Assembly: GCA_963678395.1 (NCBI GenBank)
Contig: OY782827.1
Location: forward strand, 744,001-808,000
Length of the DNA stretch: 64,000 bases
From: JAAYAE01 sp963678395
Lineage (GTDB): Bacteria; Bacillota; Negativicutes; Acidaminococcales; Acidaminococcaceae
Direction: 5' to 3'
Part shown: piece after piece, positions 37,586-47,625 of the stretch
Position numbering within the stretch: position 1 is the stretch's first letter
Layout of the letters: each line of letters starts with the position of its first letter
The notes under the pieces: generated by a model
Database searches by the model: none
What the model was told of the DNA's origin: nothing
Seen by the model: the letters and a program-made list of their open reading frames with translations, nothing else
Position numbers and translations under genes: made by a program

Positions 37586-38677
37586 CGCTTTTTTACAAAA
37601 TTATAACACTAAGTCACCAGTGGTTTAAGTGTCCACTTAGATGTTACCACTTCACTTAGGAGGTAGTTTGGCACTAATGAAAAAAGGTGGTAAGGCACTT
37701 TTAATTTACTTGTTTTTCTGTTGGTTTATATCTATTTTCCAAAATGCTTTTGGAGCTGCGTTAGCTTCTATTTTTGGCCTTCATCCTGTGTTGGGGGTTA
37801 TGGCTGGCGCAGCTTCTTTGGAAGGTGGTCATGGTGCAGCAGCAGCATTTGGCCCTACGGCAGAGGCACTGGGTGTTAAGGGGGCTACTGCCGTGGCAAT
37901 TGCTTCGGCTACCTTCGGACTAATTGCAGGTGGACTATTAGGTGGCCCGGTTGCCAAGTTCCTTATTGAGAAAAATCATGTGGTAGTTAAATCTAGCTAA
38001 GAACACTTTGATAGCTTTGAAGAAGCTACGGAAGGAGTTACAGAAGAGACTATTGAAAGTAAGGGCTTGATTCGCATGATGGTTTTGGTTTTGGTAGTTA
38101 TGGCCATTGGTGCATTAGTATCAGGGAAACTTAAAGCCGCTACGGGTTTTGGGGTGCCAGGTTATGTAGGCGCTATGATTATTGCGCTTATCTTCCGCAA
38201 TGTTAATGACCAAATTCATATGATTAAGCTTAATATGAAAGATATAGACCTAATGGCTGATGTGAGCATTGGTATATTTTTGACCATGGCTATGATGACC
38301 TTGCGTATTTGGGATTTGTATGATCTGGCATTGCCTTTGATTAGTATTTTGGTATTACAAACTATCGCGCTGACTTTGTTAGCTGTATTCGTGCTATTTC
38401 GTTTGCTGGGTAAGGACTACGATGCAGCCGTTATCTGTGCAGGCATGATGGGACATGGTCTTGGTGCTACGCCTAACGCAGTAGCGAATATGGGCTCTGT
38501 ATGCGAACATTATAATGTTATGAGCTATAAGGCTTTCTTAATAGTGCCTCTTTGTGGGGCTGTTTTAATTGATATGGTAGGGTTGCCTTGTATAGTCTGG
38601 TTTATTAATTACTTTGCTGGTTAAGATGTTTATTATGGTTTTTATTTAAATTAATTTTCGAAAAGGAGTTTGATAGC

Positions 38678-39577
38678 ATGAGTAAATTAGTTGAATGTGT
38701 ACCGAATTTTAGTGAAGGTCGCCGGCCTGAAGTTATTAACGCTATTACCGATGAGGTTAAAAAGGTACCAGGAGTTACATTACTTGACGTTAAGCCTGAT
38801 GCCGATCACAACCGCGTGCTCATCCCAGAGTAGGCGCCACTGACGTTATTCCTTTTATTCCTGGTAGTTGTAACCTTTATAGGTGCTCCGGAAGCTTGCA
38901 AACAGGCTGCCTTTAATTCTTGTGCTAAAGCAGCTGAACTCATCGATATGCGTAATCATCATGTTAAGGAAGTCTCTATGGAGGAATGTATAGCTTTGGC
39001 TAATGAACTGGGCAAGGATATTGCAGATAAGTTGGATATTCCGGTTTATCTGTATGAAGCAGCGGCTAAACGTCCTGATAGAGTGAAATTACCTGACGTG
39101 CGTAAAGGTCAGTACGAAGGTTTGATTGAAGATATTAAGCAACCGGAACGTTGTCCTGATTATGGTAAACCAGAAATGAATTTAAAGTCTGGTGCGACGG
39201 TGGTTGGTGCGCGTCAGTTTTTGATAGCGTTTAATATTAACCTGGATACTTCCGATATCAAGATTGCCAAGAAGATTGCCAACATTATTCGTGAAGCCCG
39301 TGGTGGGTATAGATATGTTAGAGCTATGGGCGTTATGCTTGAAGAGCGTCATCAGACACAGGTCAGCATTAACATGGTTGATTATACAGGAACACCATTG
39401 TTCAGAGTTTTTGAAACAGTGAAGTCGGAAGCGGCTCGTTACGGTGTTAATGTTGTTGGCAGTGAAATTATTGGTCTGACCCCGCTGCAAGCACTACTGG
39501 ATGTAGCAGAATTTTATTTGCGTTTGGAAGGTTTTGAACGTAAGCAGGTATTTGAAGAGAATATGGAGGGTATGTAA
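38678..39577 (+). pseudogene. ftcD: Glutamate formiminotransferase with internal segment swap
   Basis: ATG 38678 follows AAAAGGAG. The start (MSKLVECVPNFSEGRRPEVI) and the C-terminal two thirds (MEECIALANELGKDIADKLD, PVYLYEAAAKRPDRVKLPD, VGARQFLIAFNINLDTSDIK) are typical formiminotransferase, which moves the formimino group of formiminoglutamate to THF. Between them two blocks stand in the wrong order: GAHPRVGATDVIPFIP (38816-38863, frame lost, TAG at 38831) comes before VVVTFIGAPEACKQAAFN...MRNHH (38864-38963). In the family the second block precedes the first. Start and end remain in the same frame. No working product is expected. Confidence 0.88.
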
Positions 39578-39874
39578 TGCTGATAGACAAGACAGTTAAA
39601 GATTTTTTGGCTGAGTTGGCGTCTACTTCTCCAGCACCGGGGGGCGGAAGCGTAGCTGCCCTTTTAGGTGCATTGAGCGCTTCCTTGTGTAGTATGGTTA
39701 TGTGTTTGTCTAATGGAGAAAAATATGCTGGTGTTAGTGAGGAAGTAGCTCAGATTATTAAGGAAGCCTTAAAGTTACAAGGTTTTTTTATTACTAGCGT
39801 ATGGTACTAGTATATAAGAATGGACACGAAAAGTTTAACAAGCTAAAATCAATTTAGAAAGGGCGTGTTAAACC

Positions 39875-40099
39875 TTGTCCAAAAATGGAATAAGATTTAC
39901 CGATGAATTTAAAAAACAAATAGTAGCTTTGTATCAATCCGGTAGTAGCGTAAGCTACCTTAGCAGTGAATATGGCGTAACTGCAGTAACAATTTATAAA
40001 TGGATAAAAGAACTCTCCCCAGTTAAGGGACTACACGATGAAGAAATTACTTCCAAGGAATATGAGAAGATGAAGAAACGTATTGCAGAGCTGGAATAG
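39875..40099 (+). CDS. IS3-family OrfA (element B), 17 residues shorter
   Basis: 74 residues, ending KKRIAELE; the 17 residues MENEILKKATAIFARKH of copy 1 are missing through a 51-bp in-frame deletion. This removes half of the coiled coil and the A7G slippage site needed to make the OrfAB transposase. One further change is A for D in QIVALYQ. This copy is probably unable to move by itself. Confidence 0.88.
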   Translation: MSKNGIRFTDEFKKQIVALYQSGSSVSYLSSEYGVTAVTIYKWIKELSPVKGLHDEEITSKEYEKMKKRIAELE

Positions 40100-40164
40100 G
40101 AGAAACAGTTGGCTTCATCAATAGATACAAAGCCCAGTATACAGTAAAGCGCACCTGCAAAGTA

Positions 40165-40968
40165 TTGAACCTTCCTCGAGGCACCTATTATAAGTCCTTA
40201 TGTCTCGTAACATCTGCCAGAAAAATAAACAAACAGAAGTTCCTAGAAACAATAAAAGATGTTTTCGAAGAAAACAAGAAGAGATATGGAGCACCAAAGA
40301 TACAGAAAGTATTAGAAGCTCTTGGCATAAAGGCCAGTCTAAAGCGTGTCCAAAGGCATATGGCAGAATTAGGGCTCAGGGCAATAGTAGTAAAGAAATA
40401 CAGGTATTATTCTTCTAAATGTTTGGTTGAAGAACATGACAATTTGTTAAACAGAGATTTCAAAAGTGCAGCAATCAACAAAAAATGGTGTACAGACATA
40501 ACCTATATCCATACAGTTATTGATGGTTGGACATATCTGGCGTCAGTAATGGACTTGGCCAGCAAGAAGATTATCGGCTATGCCTATGCAAAAAGGATGA
40601 CAGCAGAACTAGCGGTACAAGCTATTGAAAATGCCTGCCTTAATGTCAGTGATACAACAGGAATAATTTTGCATAGTGATCTTGGAACTCAATACACTAG
40701 TCAAATGTTTGAAGATGAGCTTGTAAGAAAAAATATGGTTCATTCTTACAGCCGTAAGGGAAACCCCTACGATAATGCCTGCATTGAATCTTTCCATTCC
40801 GGATTGAAGAAGGAAGAAGTGAACCATAACAGGTATTATGATTTCAAGATGGCCGGTAAAGCCATCTTTGAATATATTGAATCATGGTATAACCGAAAGA
40901 GGATTCATGGCAGTATAAAGTATATGACTCCGCAGGAGTTTGAAGACGCAGCAAAATCTACAGCATAA
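40165..40968 (+). CDS. IS3-family OrfB transposase (element B), copy 2
   Basis: 267 residues, translated sequence the same as copy 1 with intact DDE motifs. Without a frameshift site in orfA, expression as a fusion is unlikely. Confidence 0.9.
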   Translation: MNLPRGTYYKSLCLVTSARKINKQKFLETIKDVFEENKKRYGAPKIQKVLEALGIKASLKRVQRHMAELGLRAIVVKKYRYYSSKCLVEEHDNLLNRDFKSAAINKKWCTDITYIHTVIDGWTYLASVMDLASKKIIGYAYAKRMTAELAVQAIENACLNVSDTTGIILHSDLGTQYTSQMFEDELVRKNMVHSYSRKGNPYDNACIESFHSGLKKEEVNHNRYYDFKMAGKAIFEYIESWYNRKRIHGSIKYMTPQEFEDAAKSTA

Positions 40969-41486
40969 AAGTTAAACTATTTGTGTCTACAGTATTGACC
41001 TAGGTCCAGTAGATGCAGATACTATGGCATTTAATGATTTAATGGCTTGCTTTAAAATGGCTAAGGATACGGACGAGCTTAAAAAGGTACGCAGTGCCGC
41101 TATTCAAGAAACCACGAAAAAAGCTACCTTAATACCACTAAGCGTAGTAGAGCATTGCCTACCTGTAATAAAACTTGCCCAAAGGGCTCTAGTAATCGGT
41201 AATCCTAATGCTAATAGTGATGGGAAAGTGGCTATTGTTTGTGCACATGCAGCATTTTTTAGCGCTTTATATAACGTTGAAATCAATTTGGGCTCCATTA
41301 ATGATGCGGGTTTTGTAGAAGATATCGAGGTTAAGATAAAAAACCTGAAGGATGAGTTAACTGCCCTAAAGCTGAAATTTTAGTGAATTTTAAAATAGTA
41401 ATTGTTGACACCCTACAGCCTAAGCAGTGTGCTAATACACCTATTTGGCGGTAGGTTGTTTTGGTAAAGGCAAAAGAGGTAATAAT

Positions 41487-42146
41487 ATGGTTTGGAAAGT
41501 TAAAATAAAACATAGAGAAGAACAAAGCGTTAGTAAGTGGTCTGGTGGTACTACAACTGAACTGGCTTTATATCCTCCAAATTGTAGTTATAAATGTAGA
41601 GATTTTCTTTGGCGTATTAGTACAGCGATAGTAGAAGATGCTAAGACTACCTTTACAAAATTGCCGGCTTATAATCGTATTATAATGCCTTTAAGCGGAG
41701 AGATATTAAAACTTCATCATAAGAATCATTATGATAAGGAGTTGCAGACTTTAGAAACCGACATTTTTCGTGGTAGCTGGACCACTGTAAGCGAGGGTAA
41801 GGTTCAAGATTTCAATCTAATGTTTACAGATGCCTGCGGTGGTTGTATTCATGGCTATAGAATAAAGCAGAATCTGACGATTAATGTTGCTGCGAACTCT
41901 TTGTCGGGATCAGGTGAAGTTGTAACTACATCTTTGTATATTTTGGGGGATACGGTCAATGTTGTCATTCCTTCACAAGATGATAATTTAAAGCTGGTAG
42001 ATGGTGATTTTGTTACATTTACCGGTAGTATTGCGGATAATTTGTTAATTATAAATATTACAACAGAAGATAATGAAAAAAAGACGATAGTTGTTTGTAC
42101 TACAATAAGATATAGTAACAGAAAGGGAGAGAAAAATGGGTTTTAA
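41487..42146 (+). CDS. hutD: HutD-family cupin protein
   Basis: 219 residues. HutD features: WSGGTTTELALYPPNC near the start, FLWRISTA, YNRIIMPLSGEILKLHH, FDLMFTDACGGC-like FNLMFTDACGG. HutD is a bicupin of histidine-utilisation clusters, thought to bind formylglutamate or urocanate-like ligands and modulate the pathway. ATG 41487 is preferred for AAAGAGG eight bases upstream; an earlier start at 41445 lacks one. The frame is intact, one of few in this cluster. It overlaps fhs by 11 bases. Confidence 0.85.
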   Translation: MVWKVKIKHREEQSVSKWSGGTTTELALYPPNCSYKCRDFLWRISTAIVEDAKTTFTKLPAYNRIIMPLSGEILKLHHKNHYDKELQTLETDIFRGSWTTVSEGKVQDFNLMFTDACGGCIHGYRIKQNLTINVAANSLSGSGEVVTTSLYILGDTVNVVIPSQDDNLKLVDGDFVTFTGSIADNLLIINITTEDNEKKTIVVCTTIRYSNRKGEKNGF

Positions 42147-43823
42147 ATCAGATATCGAAATTGCTCAAAATGCGCAAATGGTTGAAATAAAGAAAATTGC
42201 AGCAGATTTAGGAATAGAAGATAAATATATTGAGCTTTTATGGTAACTATAAGGCCAAAATAGATTATAAACTTTTGACTGATAAAGCTCTAAAATCAAA
42301 TGGTAAGCTTGTGCTGGTTAAAGCAATTACACCTACCCCAGCGGGTGAAGGAAAGACGACTACTTCTGTAGGCTTGGCAGATGGCCTACGTAAAATCGGC
42401 AAGAAAGCTATTGTTGCATTACGTGAACCTTCGTTAGGCCCTGTTTTTGGTATAAAAGGAGGCGCTGCTGGAGGTGGATATGCTCAAGTAGTACCTATGG
42501 AAGATATCAATCTACATTTTACTGGAGATTTTCATGCCATTGGTGCGGCAAATAATCTATTAGCTGCGATGTTGGATAACCATATTCAGCATGGAAATAT
42601 TCTGTGTATAGATCCAAGAAAAATTACTTGGCACCGTGCAGTTGATATGAATGATCGGCAACTGCGCAATATTGTTGATGGCCTTGGTGGCAAACCCAAT
42701 GGCATGCCACGGGAGGATGGTTTTGAAATTACGGTGGCATCTGAGGTTATGGCTATTTTGTGTTTGGCCTCTAATATTCCTTATTTGAAAAATCGTTTAA
42801 GTCGTATCATAGTTGGCTACACTTATGACGATAAACCAGTAACAGCAGGCGATCTCAAGGCGACCGGTGCTATGGCTGCTTTACTTAAAGATGCACTAAA
42901 GCCAAACTTAGTACAGACACTTGAACACACCCCTGCCTTTATTCATGGGGGACCTTTTGCCAACATAGCTCATGGTTGTAACTCAATAATAGCTACTCGT
43001 ATGGCTTTGAAAATGGGTGACTATGCTGTTACGGAAGCAGGAGTCGGTGCTGATTTAGGAGCGGAGAAGTTTTTGGATATCAAGTGCCGTGTTGCTGATC
43101 TTAAGCCGTCGGCAGTTGTAGTAGTTGCTACTGTTCGTGCCCTAAAACATCATGGAGGTGTTTTAAAGGCTGATTTGAATAAGGAAAATTTATTTGCTTT
43201 GAATAAGGGTTTGCCTAATTTATTACAGCATGTTGAAAATGTGCCTAAAGTATTTGGTTTGCCTTGCGTAGTAGCTATTAACGCTTTTCCGCTTGATACA
43301 GCTTGATACAGCAGCAGAACTGAAAATGGTAGAAGAGAAATGTAAAGAGCTAGGCGTAAATGTTGTTTTAAGTAAAGTATGGGCTAAGGGTGGAGAAGGC
43401 GGCATTGCTCTCGCTAACGAAGTAGTAAGACTTTGTAATCTACCAAACCATTTCAATTATAGCTATGAGTTAGATAGTGGTATTGAAAAGAAACTTGAAA
43501 CCATATGCAAGCGCATATATCATGCTGAAGGAGTTCAATTGACGGCTAATGCTAGAAAGCAAATGCAAAGTTTAACAGCGTTGGGGTTTGGTAATCTTCC
43601 AATTTGCATGGCCAAGACTCAATACAGTTTTTCAGATGATGCGGCCTTGTTGGGAGCGCCTAAAGGCTTTAAAATTACAGTGCGCAATCTAAAAGTATCG
43701 GCCGGGGCAGGATTTATTATAGCGTTGACTGGAGATATCATGACAATGCCAGGTTTACCAAAGAGTCCTGCTGCTGAAAATATTGATGTTGATGAAAATG
43801 GTAAAATTAGCGGTCTTTTCTGA
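42136..43823 (+). pseudogene. fhs: Formate-tetrahydrofolate ligase with two frame lesions
   Basis: ATG 42136 follows AAAGGGAGAG. Lesion 1: an extra T at 42235-42238 (IELLW* in place of IELYGNYKAKIDYKLL). Lesion 2: the 10-bp unit GCTTGATACA occurs twice at 43291-43310; removing one gives INAFPLDTAAELKMVEEK. Corrected length is about 558 residues, the usual Fhs size. Motifs: PTPAGEGKTTTSVGLADGL (P-loop), EPSLGPVFGIKGGAAGGGYA, FTGDFHAIGAANNLLAAMLD and GGPFANIAHGCNS. The enzyme would convert 10-formyl-THF to formate and make ATP, the energy-yielding end of the formiminoglutamate branch. Confidence 0.92.
43291..43310 (+). repeat. 10-bp tandem duplication in fhs
   Basis: GCTTGATACA twice in a row. 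It shifts the frame by one base. Confidence 0.95.
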
Positions 43824-44138
43824 AGGCTTTAATGGCAGAAATTAATATTACAGTTATTGTAAAGCTAATTGCCACGTGAATAACCTATTTAATAAATTCA
43901 GTTTTACTTAGTTTAGTATTGTTGGATTAAACTTACTCTGCAAAGGTTTGGTTAGCATAAGCGTTTTACCAAGTTGAAGTGCTAAAGGTGTTGTAGAAAA
44001 ATAATAGAGGGTATCTTAAACTGGCATGCTTTGTGATTTGCGGATTGTAACGATAGCAACATTAAGGGTCTGACTGATAAAATCATAGCATAATATTTCA
44101 ACTAATCCACAGTTAGTAAAAGTTTGAGAGGCATTAAA
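43824..44138. other. Intergenic region, fhs to folT
   Basis: No gene recognised. I looked for a THF riboswitch, as expected near folT, and did not find its conserved core. A weak stem (GGCAG...ATTGCC, about 43851-43893) follows the fhs stop. Confidence 0.4.
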
Positions 44139-44654
44139 GTGAATAATAAAAATAGAACTCGCATAATAATTCATATGGCATTACTAATAGCGTTAGAAAT
44201 CATATTATCTAGGTTTTTATCATTCTCGACCCCTGTTGCTAAAATAAGTTTTGCGTTTATTCCAGTAGCAATATGTGGAATGCTTTATGGTCCATTGTGT
44301 GCAGGGGCTGTAGGAGGCTTATCAGATATAATTGGAGTTGCTTTGTTTCCTAACGGAATTTATTTTCCTGGCTTTACACTTTCGGCTATTTTAAGTGGAG
44401 TTATTTATGGATTGTTTTTGAAAAATAGCTATAATAATTCAGCAAGCCTTATTATAGCTGTTTTTATTAACCGTATTCTGATTAGTTTATGCTTAACAAC
44501 ATTTTGGCTAACTTTACTGACTAATGTTTCTTTTAATATCCTTATTTCGACACGATTAATTCAGAATATTTTAATGTTACCTGTTCAAATTATTGTAATT
44601 AGGTCGTTGCAATTAAAGCTGTATGCTTTTTGTAGAAATTATCAAGTTCAATAA
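44139..44654 (+). CDS. folT: ECF-transporter substrate-binding subunit FolT (folate)
   Basis: 171 residues, five or six membrane segments. FolT features: ARTR-like NRTRIIIHMALLIALEIIL, KISFAFIPVAICGMLYGP, GAVGGLSDIIGVALFP and GIYFPGFTLSAILSGVIYG. With shared ECF ATPase and EcfT units encoded elsewhere it would import folates. GTG 44139 is preferred (TTGAGAGG upstream) over TTG 44124. The place behind the THF-dependent ftcD-fchA-fhs genes fits a supply of the cofactor. Confidence 0.88.
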   Translation: MNNKNRTRIIIHMALLIALEIILSRFLSFSTPVAKISFAFIPVAICGMLYGPLCAGAVGGLSDIIGVALFPNGIYFPGFTLSAILSGVIYGLFLKNSYNNSASLIIAVFINRILISLCLTTFWLTLLTNVSFNILISTRLIQNILMLPVQIIVIRSLQLKLYAFCRNYQVQ

Positions 44655-45264
44655 AGAAAATTAATTATAGGTGAAGCAAACAATTCCAGTTAGATAATAA
44701 CGTGAAATACTCTCTTATTGAATTGTAATGATCTTTCCTTGTTTAAAGGCCGCCAATAAATAAAAACTGAAGAGCTTTGCAAATATTAATGTACATTATA
44801 AAAATATGAAGGCCATATTTAAGCGGACTATAAAAAATAGGAGATATAAAATGGGGACGGGTTGCAGGGGGTAAACATGTATACTTAAACAAGGTTTATA
44901 GGTAAATACGAGAATATTACCAGCCTATTTTTAAATATTATGAAGTGCATTCAATTTATTTTGGATGCGCTGTTTTTGTTTATATATGTTAAAATAAAAG
45001 GAAATGTTCTTGTGGTTTAGCAAAATATAGCATAGGTAAGAGGAGAGGGGTGAGAAGAGTTTCGGGAATTGTTAATACTGAGTTAAATTAATAGGATATT
45101 TATTAGATACTTAAATATAATAGAAATTAGAGGAAAAGTGTCGGCAATTTTATATGGAATTCAAACATAATTAAAGGTAAAAGTGGCAAATAAAAAATAT
45201 ATTTTGCCTATTCCTCCATAAGTAAAATCTAAATAAAAAATGAGCAAAAGGGAGCGTAAATACT
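44655..45264. other. 610-bp intergenic region
   Basis: No gene is supported. It holds a terminator at 44944-44978 and a seven-codon frame after AGGAG (ATG 44851, MGTGCRG) that may be a relic or a leader. The last part is an AT-rich upstream region for the M20 gene. Confidence 0.4.
44944..44978 (+). terminator. Probable rho-independent terminator
   Basis: Stem AGTGCATTC/GGATGCGCT (44944-44952 with 44963-44971, with wobble pairs), followed by GTTTTTG. Confidence 0.6.
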
Positions 45265-46482
45265 ATGATGAAAACATTGTTGGGAAATAAAATAATGCAA
45301 GCTGCTTTAGAATATCTTAAAGAAGATGACGCCAGAACTTTAAAGGAGCATTTGGAGTTGGTAGCTATTCCTGCACCATCTAATCACGAGGAGCTTAGGG
45401 CCAAAGATATGCTTCGTAGATTTACGGAATTGGGCTTAGAAGATGTGCATATGGATGAGGTTTGGAATGTTTTGGGTACTATTAAGGGAACGGTGGGGTC
45501 ACCAGTCGTTATGTTGGCAGGTCATCTTGATACAGTATTTCCGGCTTCAGTGGATCTCACGCCTAAAATTATAGATGGAATTGTTCCTGCTCCGGGAATT
45601 ACTGATGATACAAGAGCATTAGCGGAGCTTTTGACTATTGTTCGAGCTATTAAAGCAACTGGTATCAAACCCATAGGTGATTTGGTATTTTGCGCCAATG
45701 TTGGTGAAGAGGGCTTGGGGGATTTACGCGGTGTAAAACATATTTTTGGTAGAAAAAATAATATTGATGCTTTTATTTCCATTGACAATCCTAAAATTGG
45801 AGCTATTGTGAATAAGGGAATAGGAAGCTATCGTTATCGCTTTACTTTTACGGCTAGGGGAGGACACAGCTTTTCCGATTTTGGTCAGCCTAGCGCTATT
45901 CATGCTTTGGGTATTGCCATTGCCAAAATTGCGCAATTTAAAGTACCGGAACTTCCTAAAACAACATACAACGTAGGGGTTATAGAGGGCGGGACTTCTG
46001 TAAATACCATAGCTGCTAAGGCAAGTTTTCTTTTAGACATCCGTTCAGATAGCCAAGAAGAATTAAAAAAGTTTGGCTCTTTGGCTTTTAAAGCAGCACA
46101 AGAAGCGGTAGAAGAAGAAAATAGACTTCGTCAGCACGAAGATAAGGCGCAAGTAACAGTAGAACAAATTGGCAATCGTCCATCGGGAACGCAACCAGAT
46201 GATTGTCTAATAGTAAATATTGCAGGAGCTGCTATTACGGCAATGGGCTTAAAAGCAGAAGTACGGCCATCTTCTAGCACGGACGCGAATGTTCCTATTT
46301 CTTTGGGCATACCGGCTATTACTGTAGGTTGTGGAGGTAGAAGCGGAGGCTCCCACACTGAGCAAGAATGGTTTGATCCTGCGGATGCTTATCATGGACC
46401 GCAAAAAAACCTTCTTATGGTAATGGCCATGGCAGGTATGGATGGAGTACAAGAACCCATGATGCCAAAACTAAAACGCTAA
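45265..46482 (+). CDS. M20-family peptidase/amidohydrolase
   Basis: 405 residues. Zinc-site motifs: MLAGHLDTVFP, GITDDTRALAELL, CANVGEEGLGDLRG, and the late His in SHTEQEWF. The dimerisation domain is present (RYRFTFTARGGHSFSDFGQ). It resembles tripeptidase/aminopeptidase T-like M20 enzymes that act in the cytoplasm on short peptides. ATG 45265 follows AAAAGGGAG. It lies upstream of the LysR-type gene and the YfcC permease, so it may share the same peptide or acyl-amino-acid substrate. Intact. Confidence 0.88.
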   Translation: MMKTLLGNKIMQAALEYLKEDDARTLKEHLELVAIPAPSNHEELRAKDMLRRFTELGLEDVHMDEVWNVLGTIKGTVGSPVVMLAGHLDTVFPASVDLTPKIIDGIVPAPGITDDTRALAELLTIVRAIKATGIKPIGDLVFCANVGEEGLGDLRGVKHIFGRKNNIDAFISIDNPKIGAIVNKGIGSYRYRFTFTARGGHSFSDFGQPSAIHALGIAIAKIAQFKVPELPKTTYNVGVIEGGTSVNTIAAKASFLLDIRSDSQEELKKFGSLAFKAAQEAVEEENRLRQHEDKAQVTVEQIGNRPSGTQPDDCLIVNIAGAAITAMGLKAEVRPSSSTDANVPISLGIPAITVGCGGRSGGSHTEQEWFDPADAYHGPQKNLLMVMAMAGMDGVQEPMMPKLKR

Positions 46483-46618
46483 AATAAAAAGGGCTTGAGC
46501 AAGGGGCTTAATATCTGCACAGAGACGGTAGGGAGATAAAAGAGACAGTGGATGATACTTTGAGGAATTGAAAGTTTGTACTTATATCTTGTATCACAGT
46601 GGGGAAGGTTGAGAACCA

Positions 46619-47530
46619 ATGAATTTAAAAGAACAGAATTACGTATGTACCTTAGCTCGTTGTAAAAGTTTCTCTAAAGCTTCTGAGGAGCTCTTTATAT
46701 CACAACCGGCACTTAGTATATATATAAGTAAACTTGAGAAAAACTTAGGGACGACTCTTTTCACCAGAAAAGACAAAAAATTGGTACTAACTTATACAGG
46801 TGAATGCTATATAGAAAAGGCAAAAAAATGCTGCGTTTGCAGCGTGAATTTACCGCACAATTGGCAAAAATCAAGGGGGAACAGGCAGGATTAATCCGGA
46901 TAGGTATGCAAAGAAGGCGAACTGCTTGCTTTTATGCACCACTTTTAGCTGCTTTCAAAAGAGAGTATCCAGCGGTGGAAGTTGAATTGTTGGACGGCAT
47001 ACATGTGGAACTAGAAAATGCTTATAATAATGACGATATTGACTTGCTTTTGTGTAATAACGCAGATAAACGAGGAGATTCAGTAACTGATTTAATTTGT
47101 CAAGAAAGGTTATTGGTAGCTTTATCGCCTAAAAATTCTGCTAATAAATTAGCCCAAAAAGTTCCTGGAGATAAATACAAAAAGTTGCCATTAAATTCTC
47201 TTGAGGGAGAAACTTTTATTTTGCAAACTCCTCAGCAGGGGTTAAGGCGCAGTTGCGAAAAAAGCTATGCGTCAGGAAGGCGTGCAACCGGGAAAAGTTA
47301 TTACTGTAAGTAACATTGAAACGGCCGTACAATTAGTAGGAGAAAATATGGGCGTTTGTTTTAATCGAGAGACTTATGCTAAACATATGTATTATGACAA
47401 AAAGGTGATGTATTATATTATTGGCGAACCACCTTATCAATCGGATTTTTCTTTGTTATACAAGAAAACATTAAAATTGAGTCCTTACATGAATCGTATG
47501 ATAGAACTCATAAAGGTATATGGGCAGTGA
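46619..47530 (+). pseudogene. LysR-family regulator, two frameshifts
   Basis: The N-terminal HTH is clear (ALARCKSFSKASEELF-like TLARCKSFSKASEELFISQP, LSIYISKLEKNLGTTLFTRK). The frame changes at the A7 run 46832-46838 (A8 gives EKAKKMLRLQREFTAQ) and again near 47250-47262, before KAMRQEGVQPGKVITVSNIE. The effector domain follows (LIRIGMQRRRTACFYAPLLA, ETAVQLVGENMGVCFNRETY). Corrected length is about 303 residues, normal for LysR. It lies between the M20 gene and the YfcC-M20D pair and would be their regulator, as AbgR is for abgABT. Confidence 0.85.
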
Positions 47531-47574
47531 TAATGTAAGTCTAACTTATAAAACTTATAATTTTTATATATTGT

Positions 47575-47625
47575 ACACCTCTTCTTTTTTCCTGCATAAT
47601 AGTAGGAAAGGGTAGGGGTGTTTTT
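47575..47625 (+). terminator. Rho-independent terminator
   Basis: Stem ACACCT...TTTCCT with AGGAAA...AGGGGTGT (47575-47621), followed by TTTTT. Confidence 0.75.

Larger units (their letters stand above)
36322..37654 (-). mobile_element. IS3-family (IS150-like) element, copy 2, 1333 bp
   Basis: Same length and ends as the copy at 7247-8579 but inverted. Target duplication is CTTAG (36317-36321 and 37655-37659). The two copies differ by only a few bases, so movement was recent. Confidence 0.95.
36051..38624 (+). pseudogene. gltS: Glutamate:Na+ symporter GltS, split by an IS, plus nonsense codon
   Basis: Removing the IS (36322-37654) and one CTTAG copy gives a continuous GltS: FNRFCIPAPVIGGFAFALLA, TTVGLGGSLALMKKGGKALL, MAGAASLEGGHGAAAAFGPT, and after the second lesion GYVGAMIIALIFRN and MGHGLGATPNAVANMGSVCE. 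An in-frame TAA at 37998-38000 (VVVKSS*EHFDSFEEATEG) cuts the hydrophilic middle loop; the same frame continues to 38624. The corrected length is about 411 residues, as in known GltS proteins. AGGAGG precedes ATG 36051. The product would exchange or import glutamate, the end product of histidine/formiminoglutamate breakdown. Two independent lesions show a truly dead gene. Confidence 0.92.
39802..41008 (+). mobile_element. IS3-family element B, copy 2, 1207 bp, internally deleted
   Basis: Same ends as copy 1 (TGGTACTAG...CCTAGGTCCA). Target duplication is GTA (39799-39801 and 41009-41011). It is 51 bp shorter than copy 1, the loss lying at the end of orfA. Confidence 0.93.
39577..41383 (+). 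pseudogene. fchA: Formiminotetrahydrofolate cyclodeaminase, split by an IS
   Basis: N-terminal part MLIDKTVKDFLAELASTSPA with PGGGSVAALLGALSASL (family signature), then the IS at 39802-41008; the rest resumes as VDADTMAFNDLMACFKMAKD and ends near TALKLKF. Removing the IS and one GTA target copy restores GFFITSVDADTMAF in frame, giving 198 residues, the normal FchA size. The enzyme turns 5-formimino-THF into 5,10-methenyl-THF and ammonia. Its ATG overlaps the ftcD stop (TAATG). Confidence 0.9.

Noticed and set aside
43824..44138. THF riboswitch before folT
   Set aside because: No match to the conserved core that I know; only a weak stem is visible.
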